Assembly: GCF_041260665.1 (NCBI RefSeq)
Contig: NZ_JBGCCT010000003.1
Span: 434,001 to 498,000 of the forward strand
DNA: 64,000 nt
Source of the DNA: Catenulispora sp. GP43
GTDB taxonomy: Bacteria; Actinomycetota; Actinomycetes; Streptomycetales; Catenulisporaceae
Direction: 5' to 3'
This document shows, piece by piece, positions 8,258 to 16,444 of the stretch (the first letter of the stretch is position 1; every line of letters starts with the position of its first letter). The notes under the pieces were generated by a model, which made no database searches, was not told the origin of the DNA, and saw nothing but the letters and a program-made list of their open reading frames with translations. The translations under genes were made by a program, and so were the position numbers.

Positions 8258-9058
8258 CTAGACCTCGGGCGGGACGATGACGCCGAACTCCTCGGCCAGC
8301 ACCTGCCGGACTTCGGCGTCGTCGGCGAGTTCGCGCTTTATCGCGGTGCCGTCGTTGTGGGTCGTGGTGAAGGTGCGGGCGTCCAGCTTCAGCAGGCGGT
8401 CGGGATACGTCCGGCAGACATAGACGCGGGAGCCGAAGGGGGATCGGGGGTTCCGCGCCATGAAGAAGTTGACGACCCCGAAATCGGGTGCGTAGTACGG
8501 CTCGACCGTGAACGAGTACTGATCACGCCATTCGCCGTCCGTGAACGCACGCAGGACCCACTGGTCCAGCGGGCCGTCGGCGGGCGTGACGACGAGCCGG
8601 TGGCGGCGCGGTTCGTCCGCGGTCTCGCCCTCGGCCAGCGGCACCGGGTCCAGCAGCGCGCCCTCGGTGCCGAAGCCGACGTCGGTCAGGTAGCGGCCGG
8701 GGTCGCCCGGGGCCTCGGCGAGCAGCAGCATGTGGGTGCGCGGCCGCAGGTCGCCGGGCATGGCGCCGACCAGCACCCGGGCCGCCAGCAGCGTGACCTC
8801 GAAGCCGAGCGCGCGCAGCGCGGCGGCGTAGAGCGTGTTCTGCTCGTAGCAGTAGCCGCCGCGCGTGGTGTCGCGGACCAGCTTCGCCGTCAGATCGCCC
8901 AGGTCCAGCGACGGCACCACGCCGCGGATCGGGTCCAGGTTCTCGAACGGGATCGCGTAGATGTGTGCGCGCTGAAGGGCCCGGAGGGTTTCGGCGCTCG
9001 GGGTGCGGTCGCCGGTGTAGCCGATGCGGGCGAGGTACGCGTCGAGATCGAAGTCCAC
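8258..9058 (-). CDS. nat: Arylamine N-acetyltransferase (NAT)
   Basis: The 266-residue enzyme is started at GTG 9058, giving VDFDLDAYLARIGY, the normal NAT N-terminus. An in-frame ATG at 9118 adds 20 unrelated residues and lies in the operator. RGGYCYEQN holds the catalytic Cys near residue 70, RTHMLLL the His near 108, and YLTDVGFG the Asp near 125, so the Cys-His-Asp triad is complete. NATs move acetyl from acetyl-CoA to arylamines and hydrazines, and in actinobacteria sometimes act in sterol or secondary metabolism. It is divergent from the TIGR03086-type gene, and the shared promoter carries the 7-7-7 operator seen at the epoxide hydrolase. Confidence 0.9.
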   Translation of the reverse strand: MDFDLDAYLARIGYTGDRTPSAETLRALQRAHIYAIPFENLDPIRGVVPSLDLGDLTAKLVRDTTRGGYCYEQNTLYAAALRALGFEVTLLAARVLVGAMPGDLRPRTHMLLLAEAPGDPGRYLTDVGFGTEGALLDPVPLAEGETADEPRRHRLVVTPADGPLDQWVLRAFTDGEWRDQYSFTVEPYYAPDFGVVNFFMARNPRSPFGSRVYVCRTYPDRLLKLDARTFTTTHNDGTAIKRELADDAEVRQVLAEEFGVIVPPEV

Positions 9059-9103
9059 GGACGGAACGCTACTCGCAGCGGTTTCCTCTATGCCGGGCCC
9101 AAC

Positions 9104-9124
9104 AGTGGAACGAAACATTCCGTT
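9104..9124. promoter_or_regulatory. Third copy of the TetR operator seen at 1990-2045
   Basis: AGTGGAA, a 7-bp spacer and TTCCGTT repeat the geometry and core (GGAA-N7-TTCC) of the sites at the epoxide hydrolase promoter. It lies between NAT (start 9058) and the TIGR03086-type gene (start 9184). The right half is identical to the perfect copy. Confidence 0.6.
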
Positions 9125-9183
9125 CTGTTAAACTGGAGACCTGACCACGGCACCACGCCGCGGGCCGGACGAAGGGATCAGTC

Positions 9184-9783
9184 ATGACCAGCACCGGATT
9201 CGCCGCCCTCGACGCCTCGCACCGCGCGCTGCGCACCGTCGTCGGCGCGCTCGCCGCCGACGACCTGGACCGCCCGACCCCGTGCTCGCAGTGGTCCGTC
9301 ACCCAGGTGCTGCGGCACGCGGCCGGCGACCAGATCGGCTTCGCCGCCTTCCTCGACGGCGGCGCCGGCCCGGACGAGAACCCCTTCACCCCGTCGGCGA
9401 CCCCGCCTCAGGACCCGAAGGCCCACGTGGGGCAGGCCCTGGGCCGGTCGGCCGCGGCCTGGGCCGGCGTCGACCCGCGGGCCGAGGAGGTCGCGGTCCC
9501 GGTCCCGCCGAACAAGCTGAGCGCCCGGGTCGGCGCCGGGGCGTGCGCGCTGGACGCCGCAGTGCACGCGTGGGACATCGCGGTGGCGACCGGTCAGCCC
9601 TCGCCGCTGACGCCGGAACTGGCGGCGGAACTGCTGGAGGTGGCGCGGCAGATCGTCGAGCCGCTGCGGCAGTTCGGCGCCTACGCACCGGCGCTGGCTC
9701 CGGAGCCGGGCGACGACGCCGAGGCAGAGCTGCTGCGCTACCTCGGCCGTGAGCCGCGCTGGTCGGCCGCCGCGGCTGGGTGA
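9184..9783 (+). CDS. TIGR03086-type, DinB/maleylpyruvate isomerase-like protein
   Basis: The 199-residue product opens with FAALDASHRALRTVVGAL and continues DLDRPTPCSQWSVTQVLRHAAGD, the pattern of the actinobacterial TIGR03086 family (related to the mycothiol-dependent maleylpyruvate isomerase N-terminal domain). Histidines near residues 13, 45 and 129 are in the positions expected for metal binding in this four-helix fold. Family members are thought to use mycothiol as a cofactor, but most have no known substrate. ATG 9184 is the only sensible start. Control with NAT and the epoxide hydrolase by one TetR would suggest joint handling of an electrophilic or aromatic compound. Confidence 0.75.
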   Translation: MTSTGFAALDASHRALRTVVGALAADDLDRPTPCSQWSVTQVLRHAAGDQIGFAAFLDGGAGPDENPFTPSATPPQDPKAHVGQALGRSAAAWAGVDPRAEEVAVPVPPNKLSARVGAGACALDAAVHAWDIAVATGQPSPLTPELAAELLEVARQIVEPLRQFGAYAPALAPEPGDDAEAELLRYLGREPRWSAAAAG

Positions 9784-9802
9784 GGCGGTGACCGGCCGGC
9801 CC

Positions 9803-11722
9803 TCACACCCCGCGCTGCACCCGCATCAGATACTCCTTGCGGTCCAAGGGGTTCGCGTCCCATCGGGCGCGCTCGGGCACCTCGCCGCCGCTGACCGGGG
9901 CGAAGTGGTCGAAGGCTGATTCCAACACGCCCTCGCCTCCGGTCAGCCCGGGGATCCTCCGCCCCAGTGCGTGGACCCGCGCGGCGGGGACCATCCCCTC
10001 CAGGACGGCCGCCTCTCCGGCCACCGTGGTGGAACCCGGCACGGCGCGGAACGCCGCCAGAACCGGCAGAACCGTTCCCAGCAAAGCGCTCGGCACCTCC
10101 AGCCGGAACCGGTGCAACGGCTCGCAGACCTCGGTCCGGGCCTTCGCCAGCGCTTCCATGAGCACCAGCGGCGTCAGGGACCGGAAGTCGCCCGCCGTGC
10201 TCGACATGCTCTTGTCGAAGGTGCCGTGCGCGTGGCTCTGCCGGGCCCAGTAGCCGCTGCGGGTCAGGGTCACCACCGCGTCGGGGATCTCCCAGCCGTG
10301 CAGCCCCGAGGCGAGGGTGGCGCGCACCGTCTCCTCGATCGCGGTGAGGAACGCCGGCGGCAGCGACCCGAGTTCGATCTCCAGCCCGAACGACACCCCG
10401 GAACCGGCCGGCGCCGGGGCGATCCGCAGCCCGACCGTCGCCAGGAACGGATTGTCGCCGCGCTTGATGACGTCCAGGCCCTCGCCGACGCCGAGTATCC
10501 GCTCGACGCAGATCGGCCTCGTCTCGCGGAAGTCCACGGCGACTCCGTACTCCTCGCAGAGCGTGGTCTGGATGACCTCCTTCTGGACCTCGCCGTAGAG
10601 CGATAGCGAAGTCTGCGCGCGGTCCCGGTCGTAGCGCAGGCCGATCAGCGGATCCTGCTCCGCGAGCTGCGTCAGCGCGGCGAACATCGGGCCGCGGTCG
10701 GCCTGCTCCCGGGGTTCGACCACGGTCTCCAGGGTCGGCGGCGCGAAGTACGTCGCCGCGGTGTCCTGCTCGTTCTCCTCCTCGTTCTCCTGGCCCGCGC
10801 GCGCCCCGAGCCGGTCGCCGATCCGGACCCGGGTCAGGCCGTGGACGACGCCGATCTGTCCGGCGCTGACCACCTCGGCCGGGACCGGCGCGCCGTCGGC
10901 CGCGGACAGCACGGAGATCCCGGTGACCCGGCCGCTCGGCAGCCGGTCGCGGGTCTTGAGGGCCCCGGCGAACATGCGCACATAAGCGATCCGCTCGCCG
11001 GCGGCCCCGCGCTCGACCTTGAAGACCCGGCCCGCGGCCGGGGTCGCGGTGTGGTCGGCCGAGCGCGGCAGCAGGTGCTCGATGCCGGCCATCAGGTCGG
11101 GGATGCCGGCGCCGGTGATCGCGGAGCCGGAGTACACCGGATGCGCCGCGCCCCGTCGGCTGTCCGCGGCCAGCTGGGACCACAGTCCCAGCCGCCGCAG
11201 TTCCGGGACGTCGGAGACGAACCGCGCGGCGCGGGTCCCGGCGCCTTCGATCCGGCCGAGCGGGAAGGCGGCCGGTGTGAGCTTCGCCGAGATCTCCGCG
11301 AGCACCCGCGCCGGATCGGCTCCGGCGCGGTCGGCCTTGTTGACGAACAGCACCGTCGGCAGCCCGAGCCGGCGGACGGCGCGCATCAGGACCCTGGTCT
11401 GCGGCTGCACGCCCTCGACCGCGGACACCACCAGCACCACGCCGTCGAGCACCCCGAGGGTGCGCTCGACCTCGGCGATGAAGTCGGGGTGTCCGGGCGT
11501 GTCGACCAGGTTCACGGTGGTCCCGCCCAGCGGGAACGCCGTGACGGCGGCCTTGATCGTGATGCCCCGGCGGCGTTCCAGCTCCAGGCTGTCGGTCCGC
11601 GTGGTGCCGCGGTCCACGCTGCCGATCTCGTCGATGACCCCGGCGGCGTGCAGCAGCCGCTCGGTCAGGGAGGTCTTACCGGCGTCGACGTGCGCCAGGA
11701 TGCCCAAGTTCAGATACCGCAC
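9803..11722 (-). CDS. Ribosomal protection protein, Tet(M)/Otr(A)-like translational GTPase
   Basis: From GTG 11722 the protein has 639 residues, the usual size of Tet(M). It opens with YLNLGILAHVDAGKTSLTER (G1 loop), then RRGITIKAA (G2), DTPGHPDF (G3) and NKADRAGAD (G4). EF-G-like domains II-V follow. Near residue 502 KSMSSTAGDFR sits where the domain IV loop of Tet(M) enters the tetracycline site. This group removes tetracycline from the ribosome; in actinomycetes it also includes chromosomal Otr(A)-type genes not always linked to biosynthesis, so resistance is probable but not certain. A 37-codon leader frame with a strong ribosome site overlaps the start. No tetracycline pathway genes are nearby. 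Confidence 0.88.
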   Translation of the reverse strand: MRYLNLGILAHVDAGKTSLTERLLHAAGVIDEIGSVDRGTTRTDSLELERRRGITIKAAVTAFPLGGTTVNLVDTPGHPDFIAEVERTLGVLDGVVLVVSAVEGVQPQTRVLMRAVRRLGLPTVLFVNKADRAGADPARVLAEISAKLTPAAFPLGRIEGAGTRAARFVSDVPELRRLGLWSQLAADSRRGAAHPVYSGSAITGAGIPDLMAGIEHLLPRSADHTATPAAGRVFKVERGAAGERIAYVRMFAGALKTRDRLPSGRVTGISVLSAADGAPVPAEVVSAGQIGVVHGLTRVRIGDRLGARAGQENEEENEQDTAATYFAPPTLETVVEPREQADRGPMFAALTQLAEQDPLIGLRYDRDRAQTSLSLYGEVQKEVIQTTLCEEYGVAVDFRETRPICVERILGVGEGLDVIKRGDNPFLATVGLRIAPAPAGSGVSFGLEIELGSLPPAFLTAIEETVRATLASGLHGWEIPDAVVTLTRSGYWARQSHAHGTFDKSMSSTAGDFRSLTPLVLMEALAKARTEVCEPLHRFRLEVPSALLGTVLPVLAAFRAVPGSTTVAGEAAVLEGMVPAARVHALGRRIPGLTGGEGVLESAFDHFAPVSGGEVPERARWDANPLDRKEYLMRVQRGV

Positions 11723-11789
11723 CGGAAACCGCGTCCTTCGCGTCGGCTGACATGACCAGGAGAGTGGGCACGTAAGCCAAGCGGCGCAT
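11676..11789 (-). CDS. Possible 37-residue leader peptide of the ribosomal protection gene
   Basis: An ATG at 11789 is preceded by a strong GGAAGGAA ribosome site and opens 37 codons (MRRLAYVPTLLVMSADAKD...) ending at 11676 with TAA. It starts 67 bp upstream of the resistance gene's GTG and ends 46 bp inside it in another frame. Ribosomal protection genes of the tet(M) group are known to be controlled through short upstream reading frames, so a regulatory peptide is plausible. The alternative is that this frame is fortuitous. Its peptide matches no known leader. Confidence 0.4.
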   Translation of the reverse strand: MRRLAYVPTLLVMSADAKDAVSGAVSELGHPGARRRR

Positions 11790-11859
11790 GCGCGGTTCCT
11801 TCCGGACGGAGAACGGGACCCGACCAGTGCAACACCGCGTTGCGGTGTCGGCAACCGGA

Positions 11860-12603
11860 TTACACGACACTGCGATAGTGCGTGGTGATCCGCTGCCGGT
11901 CATCGATGACGTGGAAGGCCAGCGACGGCGGCTGGTCCAGGTGGACCGGCCGCTCCCCCTCCCAGGGCAGCGGCACCGTGGAGACCACTCCCGGCGCGAC
12001 CAGCAGCGGCAGGCCGGCGAAGCGGGTGGCGGCGGCGGTGTGCGCGTGCCCGGCCAGGAAGGCGACGACGTTCGGACGCCCGGCGACGGTCTCGGCCAGC
12101 CGGTCCTCGGCGAACTGCCGGATCCGGTCCACGAACGGCGCGTGCAGCTCGACCGGCGGATGGTGGAAGCCGATCACGAAGGGGACGCCGTCCGGTGTCG
12201 CGTCCAGCTCGGCGGTCAGCCACTCCAGCGTCGCGTCGGCGAGGTACCCGTCGTCCCGGCGGGGGATCGAGGAGTCGCAGAGGGCGACGACGAACCGGTC
12301 GGTGCGGTGCACCTGGTCGATCGGCCCGGTCGCGGCCGGGACGCCGAGCAGCGTGCGCCGGAACGCCTCGCGGTCGTCGTGGTTCCCGGGGCAGACCAGC
12401 AGCGGGTGGCGGGTGGCCGTGGCTTCGCGGACGGCCTCGTACTCGCTGTCCAGGCCGTGGTCGGCGACGTCCCCGGTCAGCACGACCAGGTCCAGGTCGG
12501 CCGGTAGGGCGTCGAGATGGTCGAAGACGCGGCGGGTGCGCTCGGCGGCGCGGGGTCCGGCGTCGATGTGGATGTCGCTGACGTGCGCGATGACGACTGG
12601 CAT
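11860..12603 (-). CDS. Calcineurin-like metallophosphoesterase (CpdA-type class III cyclic nucleotide phosphodiesterase-like)
   Basis: Starting at ATG 12603 after a CGGAG ribosome site, the protein has 247 residues. All dinuclear metal motifs are present in order: SDIH near 9-12, GDVADH near 50, GNHDD near 83, FHHPP near 148 and GHAHT near 183. This spacing matches class III cyclic nucleotide phosphodiesterases such as CpdA and mycobacterial Rv0805. It may hydrolyse cAMP, but the family is broad. It is divergent from the MocR regulator with a 46-bp gap. In the opposite frame a longer version runs back to 12885 over the MocR gene; that is a shadow. Confidence 0.83.
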   Translation of the reverse strand: MPVVIAHVSDIHIDAGPRAAERTRRVFDHLDALPADLDLVVLTGDVADHGLDSEYEAVREATATRHPLLVCPGNHDDREAFRRTLLGVPAATGPIDQVHRTDRFVVALCDSSIPRRDDGYLADATLEWLTAELDATPDGVPFVIGFHHPPVELHAPFVDRIRQFAEDRLAETVAGRPNVVAFLAGHAHTAAATRFAGLPLLVAPGVVSTVPLPWEGERPVHLDQPPSLAFHVIDDRQRITTHYRSVV

Positions 12604-12649
12604 GCTCCGAGCGTAGGCAGCGACCGGTCCACGGTTAAGCTCCACTTCC

Positions 12650-14104
12650 ATGGCGAAAGCTTGGACCGGTTCGCGCCTCGACCTGCATCTCGACCTGCAC
12701 CCAGACCTGCACCCAGACCTGCACCCAGACCTGCACCGCGGCATCGGCGCCGCCGGGCCCGCGAAGCGCCGCGCCGCGCTGGAGGCCGCGCTGCGCGAGG
12801 CGATCCGCGACGGCAGCCTGCGCCCCGGCGTGCCGCTGCCGTCCAGCCGCGGCCTGGCCGAGCAGCTCGGGCTCTCGCGCGGCACGGTGACCTCCGCCTA
12901 CGGCCAGCTCGTCGACGAGGGCTTCCTCACCGCGCGGCCCGGCTCCGGTACCGCGGTCGCCGACGTGCGCGACCCGAAGCCGCCGGCCGCCTCGCCGCAC
13001 CGGTTCGCGGCCCCGCGGCCGGAGCACGACCTGCGGCCGGGGAGCCCGGATCTGGCGGCGTTCCCGCTGCGCGGCTGGACCGCCGCGACCCGGCGGGTGC
13101 TCGCGGCGGCCCGCCCGGAGCTGTTCGGCGCCGGGGATCCGCAGGGCCGGTACGAGCTGAGGGCCGCGCTGGCCGACTATCTCGGCCGGACCCGCGGCGT
13201 GCAGACCTCGGCCGACCGGGTGGTCATCACCAGCGGCTACCACCAGAGCGTGCAGCTGGTCGCGCGGGTGCTGCGGTCGCAGGGGGCGACGACGGTGGCG
13301 TGGGAGGATCCGGGGCACGCGGTCTTCCGGGAGCTGGTCGCCGGGACCGGCCTGAAGGTACGGCCGCTGCCGGTGGACGAAGGCGGCGCGGTGGTTGACG
13401 CGCTGACCGACGAGTCCGCCGTGTTCCTCACGCCGGCGCATCAGTATCCGACCGGCGTACCGCTGGATCCCGCGCGGCGTCGGGCGGTCGTCGAATGGGC
13501 CCGGGCCGCCGGGGCGCTGGTCGTCGAGGACGACTACGACGGCGAGTTCCGCTACGACCGGCGTCCGGTCGGCGCGATGCAGCCGGTCGCGACGTGCGAG
13601 GTCGTCTACTGCGGGTCGGTCTCCAAGACGCTCGGCCCGGGGCTGTGCCTGGGCTGGCTGGCGCTGCCGTCGCGACTGGTCGAGGACTTCGTGCGGGCGA
13701 AGCTGGAGACGGAGCCCTTCGGCGAGAGCGTCGGGCAGGCGGTGCTCGCCGACTTCGTGTCCTCCCATGCCTATGACCGGCACGTCCGCGCCTCCAGGCT
13801 CCGCTATGGCCGGCGCCGGGAGCGATTGATGGAGGTGCTCGAAGAGTTCCCGAGGCTGACTGCGCACGGCGTCCCCGCCGGTCTGCATGTCCTGGTGACG
13901 CTGCCCGCCGACGGACCGGGGGAGAGCGAGATCCGGGCCGAGGGCGAGGCGCGAGGCTTGGCGGTCCGCGGTTTGGCCGAGCTGTATCAGAACCTGGACG
14001 AAGCCGGACAAGGGCTGCTCATCGGCTATGCCGGTCCGGCGGAACGCGCGTTCCCGGCGGCGCTCGAAGCGCTCGCCGGGACTCTTCGCGCGGTGGGTCT
14101 CTAG
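12650..14104 (+). CDS. MocR/PdxR-type GntR regulator with aminotransferase domain
   Basis: The 484-residue protein fuses a winged helix-turn-helix of the GntR type (about 45-105, with PLPSSRGLAEQLGLSRGTVT) to a fold-type-I aminotransferase domain (about 130-480). EDDYDGEFRY and SVSKTLGPGL, with Lys325 as the PLP-binding lysine, are intact. MocR proteins sense PLP or an amino compound and often control vitamin B6 or amino-acid genes. The N-terminal segment that normally reads LDL..LD is expanded here by a 12-bp tandem repeat encoding Asp-Leu-His-Pro units. The target gene is unclear; the divergent phosphodiesterase is a candidate. Confidence 0.88.
   Translation: MAKAWTGSRLDLHLDLHPDLHPDLHPDLHRGIGAAGPAKRRAALEAALREAIRDGSLRPGVPLPSSRGLAEQLGLSRGTVTSAYGQLVDEGFLTARPGSGTAVADVRDPKPPAASPHRFAAPRPEHDLRPGSPDLAAFPLRGWTAATRRVLAAARPELFGAGDPQGRYELRAALADYLGRTRGVQTSADRVVITSGYHQSVQLVARVLRSQGATTVAWEDPGHAVFRELVAGTGLKVRPLPVDEGGAVVDALTDESAVFLTPAHQYPTGVPLDPARRRAVVEWARAAGALVVEDDYDGEFRYDRRPVGAMQPVATCEVVYCGSVSKTLGPGLCLGWLALPSRLVEDFVRAKLETEPFGESVGQAVLADFVSSHAYDRHVRASRLRYGRRRERLMEVLEEFPRLTAHGVPAGLHVLVTLPADGPGESEIRAEGEARGLAVRGLAELYQNLDEAGQGLLIGYAGPAERAFPAALEALAGTLRAVGL
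12680..12739 (+). repeat. 12-bp tandem repeat inside the MocR gene
   Basis: Five consecutive 12-bp units of GACCTGCACCCA type start at 12680, 12692, 12704, 12716 and 12728. The middle three are identical; the first and last carry two or three changes. They encode DLHL, DLHP three times and DLHR, in frame, so copy-number change would alter the protein without a frameshift. Confidence 0.9.
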
Positions 14105-14125
14105 TGGTGGGCCTCTAGCGGGCTG

Positions 14126-15091
14126 CTAGCCGACCGTGGTCCGGGTCTTCTTCACGCACCACCACGCGACCGCCAGCGCGATCACGAACAGCCCGAGGTT
14201 CATGCCGTTCTCGATCAGGTGGAAGGTGCCCATCCGGGAGGCCGGCTGGAACTTGTCCAGGGTGCCGATGATGCCGTGCTGGTGCAGACAGGCGTTCATG
14301 TCGTCGGCGGTGCCGCACCAGCTGTCCATCGCTTGCTGAGGTGTGTGGGTCCCCCCGTGGGTGTCCAGGAAGGAGGCGTTCGAGTTGAGGCTCATGTCGT
14401 TCACCGCCGTGGACAGGGGGCTCCCTCCGCCTTTGCTGAGGTCGAACGGCTTGATCAGCGTCACCGGCTTCATGAACCGCGGCCGTAGCTGGACCATCCC
14501 CACCATGCGCACGATCCACAGCCCGCCGACCACCGCGATCGCCACCAGCACCCGCCGGGTCGCCGCTCCCGCCGCGATGCCGACCGCCAGCCAGGCCAGG
14601 CCCAAAGTGAGCGGCAGCCAGCCGCCGGCCTGGAACTGCGTGCCGTCGAAGAGGCTCGCGCCGGTGTAGACGTGGTACTCGTGCGCCAGGTGGATCGACG
14701 CGCCGGCCAGGACCGTGCCCATCGCCCCGACCAGCACGACCATCACCGTGGTCTTGCCGGTCAGCCACCGGAGCCGGCTGACGTCCTGCGACCAGGCCAG
14801 CGGCAGCGTGCGCTGCTCGAACTCGCGGGCCAGCAGCGGGACGCCCCAGAACACGGCGACCAGCACCGGGAGGAAGACGACCGAGTTCATCAGATAGCTG
14901 GCGTGCGAGGGCACGCTGTCGGTCTTGGTCCCCTGACAGCCCTTGGCTGAGGCGGTGGCGCACTTGGCAGCCAGGGAACCGAGGTCAGAGGCGGTCATCA
15001 GCATCAGGACGGCCAGCACCGCGGTGATCACCGCGCTGACCACGATCGGCCAGCGGTGCTGGCGCCAGGTCAGCCAGATCAGGCCCTTCAC
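14126..15091 (-). CDS. ABC transporter permease of the YtrA-regulated type
   Basis: The GTG at 15091 overlaps the ATPase stop by 4 bp (GTGA), giving 321 residues. There are about six membrane segments: a first near residues 17-36, a large loop with paired cysteines (KCATASAKGC), then segments around 68-90, 112-132, 155-175, 180-198 and 298-316. A second external loop holds WCGTADDMNACL. An amphipathic MKGLIWLTWRQHRW-like opening is common in actinobacterial ABC-2 permeases partnered with GntR regulators. The substrate is unknown; related systems respond to cell-envelope-active compounds. A longer in-frame extension upstream only covers the ATPase gene. Confidence 0.8.
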   Translation of the reverse strand: MKGLIWLTWRQHRWPIVVSAVITAVLAVLMLMTASDLGSLAAKCATASAKGCQGTKTDSVPSHASYLMNSVVFLPVLVAVFWGVPLLAREFEQRTLPLAWSQDVSRLRWLTGKTTVMVVLVGAMGTVLAGASIHLAHEYHVYTGASLFDGTQFQAGGWLPLTLGLAWLAVGIAAGAATRRVLVAIAVVGGLWIVRMVGMVQLRPRFMKPVTLIKPFDLSKGGGSPLSTAVNDMSLNSNASFLDTHGGTHTPQQAMDSWCGTADDMNACLHQHGIIGTLDKFQPASRMGTFHLIENGMNLGLFVIALAVAWWCVKKTRTTVG

Positions 15092-15933
15092 AGCTCCTCC
15101 CCGAGGCTGCGGTTCGGCTTCAGATAGGCGAGCACCAGGTCCTCCAGCGTCACCGGCTGGGCCTTCCACGGCTCGGCGACCGGGGTGTCCGGGCCGAGCA
15201 GGGTGCGGACGACAAACGTCGACTGCCGTTCGGTGTGCTGCGTCTGCACGATCTCGCCCTCGATCGGCGGGGCGTCGGCGCGCGGGCCGGTGAGCCGCGC
15301 GTGCTGGGCCAGCAGCTCCTCGATGTCGCCGTCGAGCTTGCCGTGGCCGTGGCTGAGCAGCAGCAGGTGGTCGCCGACCCCGGCCAGCTCGGCCACCACG
15401 TGGGTGGACAGCACGACCGTCATGTCGCTGTCGGCCACCTCGGCCAGCAGCTCGCCGGTGACGTCGCGGCGCGCCACCGGGTCCAGGTTGGCCAGCGGCT
15501 CGTCCAGCAGCAGGACCGAGGGCCGCGCGCCGAGCGCCACGGCCATCGCGACCTGCGTCTGCTGGCCGCCGGAGAGCTTGCCGCAGGGCCGGTCCAACGG
15601 GATCTCGAAGCGGCCCAGCCAGTTCAGCGCGCGCTGCTGGTCCCAGGCGCGGTTCAGGTGCCGGCCGAAGGAGAGCATCTCGGCGACCTTGAACGAGCGG
15701 TAGAGCGGCTTCTCCTGGGACAACAGCACCACGCGGCCGTCCACCCGGATCTCGCCCTCGGTGGCCGGCAGGATCCCGGCGGCCATCGACATCAGCGTCG
15801 ACTTGCCGGCGCCGTTCGCGCCGACCAGCGCGATGACCTTGTTGGCCGGCAGTGCGACGGTGAAGTCCTTGAGGGCCCACAAGCTGCGGTAACGCTTGCC
15901 GAGGCCGTTCGTCTGTATAGCGAACTCGGTCAT
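15088..15933 (-). CDS. ABC transporter ATP-binding protein
   Basis: The 281-residue ATPase has Walker A GANGAGKST (about 38-46), the signature LSGGQQTQV, Walker B VLLLDEPLANLD and the switch His in LSTHVV. The loop between Walker A and the signature is short and its C-terminal tail of about 70 residues has its own fold, as in exporters driven by GntR/YtrA operons. It starts with ATGA overlapping the GntR stop and ends with GTGA overlapping the permease, so the three genes are translationally coupled. Confidence 0.88.
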   Translation of the reverse strand: MTEFAIQTNGLGKRYRSLWALKDFTVALPANKVIALVGANGAGKSTLMSMAAGILPATEGEIRVDGRVVLLSQEKPLYRSFKVAEMLSFGRHLNRAWDQQRALNWLGRFEIPLDRPCGKLSGGQQTQVAMAVALGARPSVLLLDEPLANLDPVARRDVTGELLAEVADSDMTVVLSTHVVAELAGVGDHLLLLSHGHGKLDGDIEELLAQHARLTGPRADAPPIEGEIVQTQHTERQSTFVVRTLLGPDTPVAEPWKAQPVTLEDLVLAYLKPNRSLGEEL

Positions 15934-16370
15934 CTCGCGGATCCGAGCTCTGATCCGTGCCCGGCCGCGCGCTGCTCAGCCGTCAACTCCCCCGGCGGCT
16001 CCGCGAGCACCGAGGTCATCAGGGCCCGCAGGTCGTCGTCCTCCAGGCCGGCGTCGCGGGCGTCGCCCACCCAGCCGGTCAGGCGGTCGCGCAGCTCGCC
16101 CATCACGGCCGGGTCGGCAGAGCCGCCGAGGGTGCCCGACACATAGGTGCCGGCGCCCTGCCGCGCCTCGACCAGTCCCGACAGCTCCAGCTCGCGGTAG
16201 GCCTTCAGGACGGTCGCGGCGTTGACGGCGCAGGAGGTGACGACCTCCCGCACCGTGGGCAGCTTGTCGCCGGGGTGCAGCAGCCCCAGCCGCAAGGCCT
16301 CGCGGACTTGTTGCACGAGCTGCGCGTAGGCCGGGACGCTGCCGGCCCGGTCGACATGAAAATCGATCAC
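15930..16370 (-). CDS. GntR-family repressor of the YtrA subfamily
   Basis: From GTG 16370, 8 bp after GGGAG, the protein has 146 residues. The winged helix domain (PAYAQLVQQVREALRLGLLHPGDKLPTVREVV, then NAATVLKAYRELELSGLVEARQGAGTYV) is followed by only about 60 residues, the short tail typical of YtrA regulators. These sit first in ABC operons and repress them by binding long inverted repeats over the promoter. Such a repeat (16407-16440) lies directly upstream. An in-frame start at 16433 would put 21 residues in the operator and is rejected. Confidence 0.85.
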   Translation of the reverse strand: MIDFHVDRAGSVPAYAQLVQQVREALRLGLLHPGDKLPTVREVVTSCAVNAATVLKAYRELELSGLVEARQGAGTYVSGTLGGSADPAVMGELRDRLTGWVGDARDAGLEDDDLRALMTSVLAEPPGELTAEQRAAGHGSELGSAR

Positions 16371-16404
16371 GAAAAGACTCCCGTCGCAGGATCGGACGAG
16401 AGAA

Positions 16405-16440
16405 TTGTTACGGTTAACTAGAACACTAGTCAACCGTTAC
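16405..16440 (-). promoter_or_regulatory. YtrA operator overlapping the promoter of the GntR-ABC operon
   Basis: Two 15-bp arms (16407-16421 and 16426-16440) match at 13 of 15 positions around a 4-bp centre. On the minus strand the upstream arm contains TTGACT and, 17 bp on, TAACAA at the end of the other arm, a plausible -35/-10 pair. Bound repressor would therefore cover the whole core promoter. Confidence 0.65.
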
Positions 16441-16444
16441 GCGG

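Noticed and set aside
9738-11183. Minus-strand frame of 481 codons inside the ribosomal protection gene
   Set aside because: Shifted reading of the same strand; product is almost all Gly, Arg, Ala and Pro with no motif.
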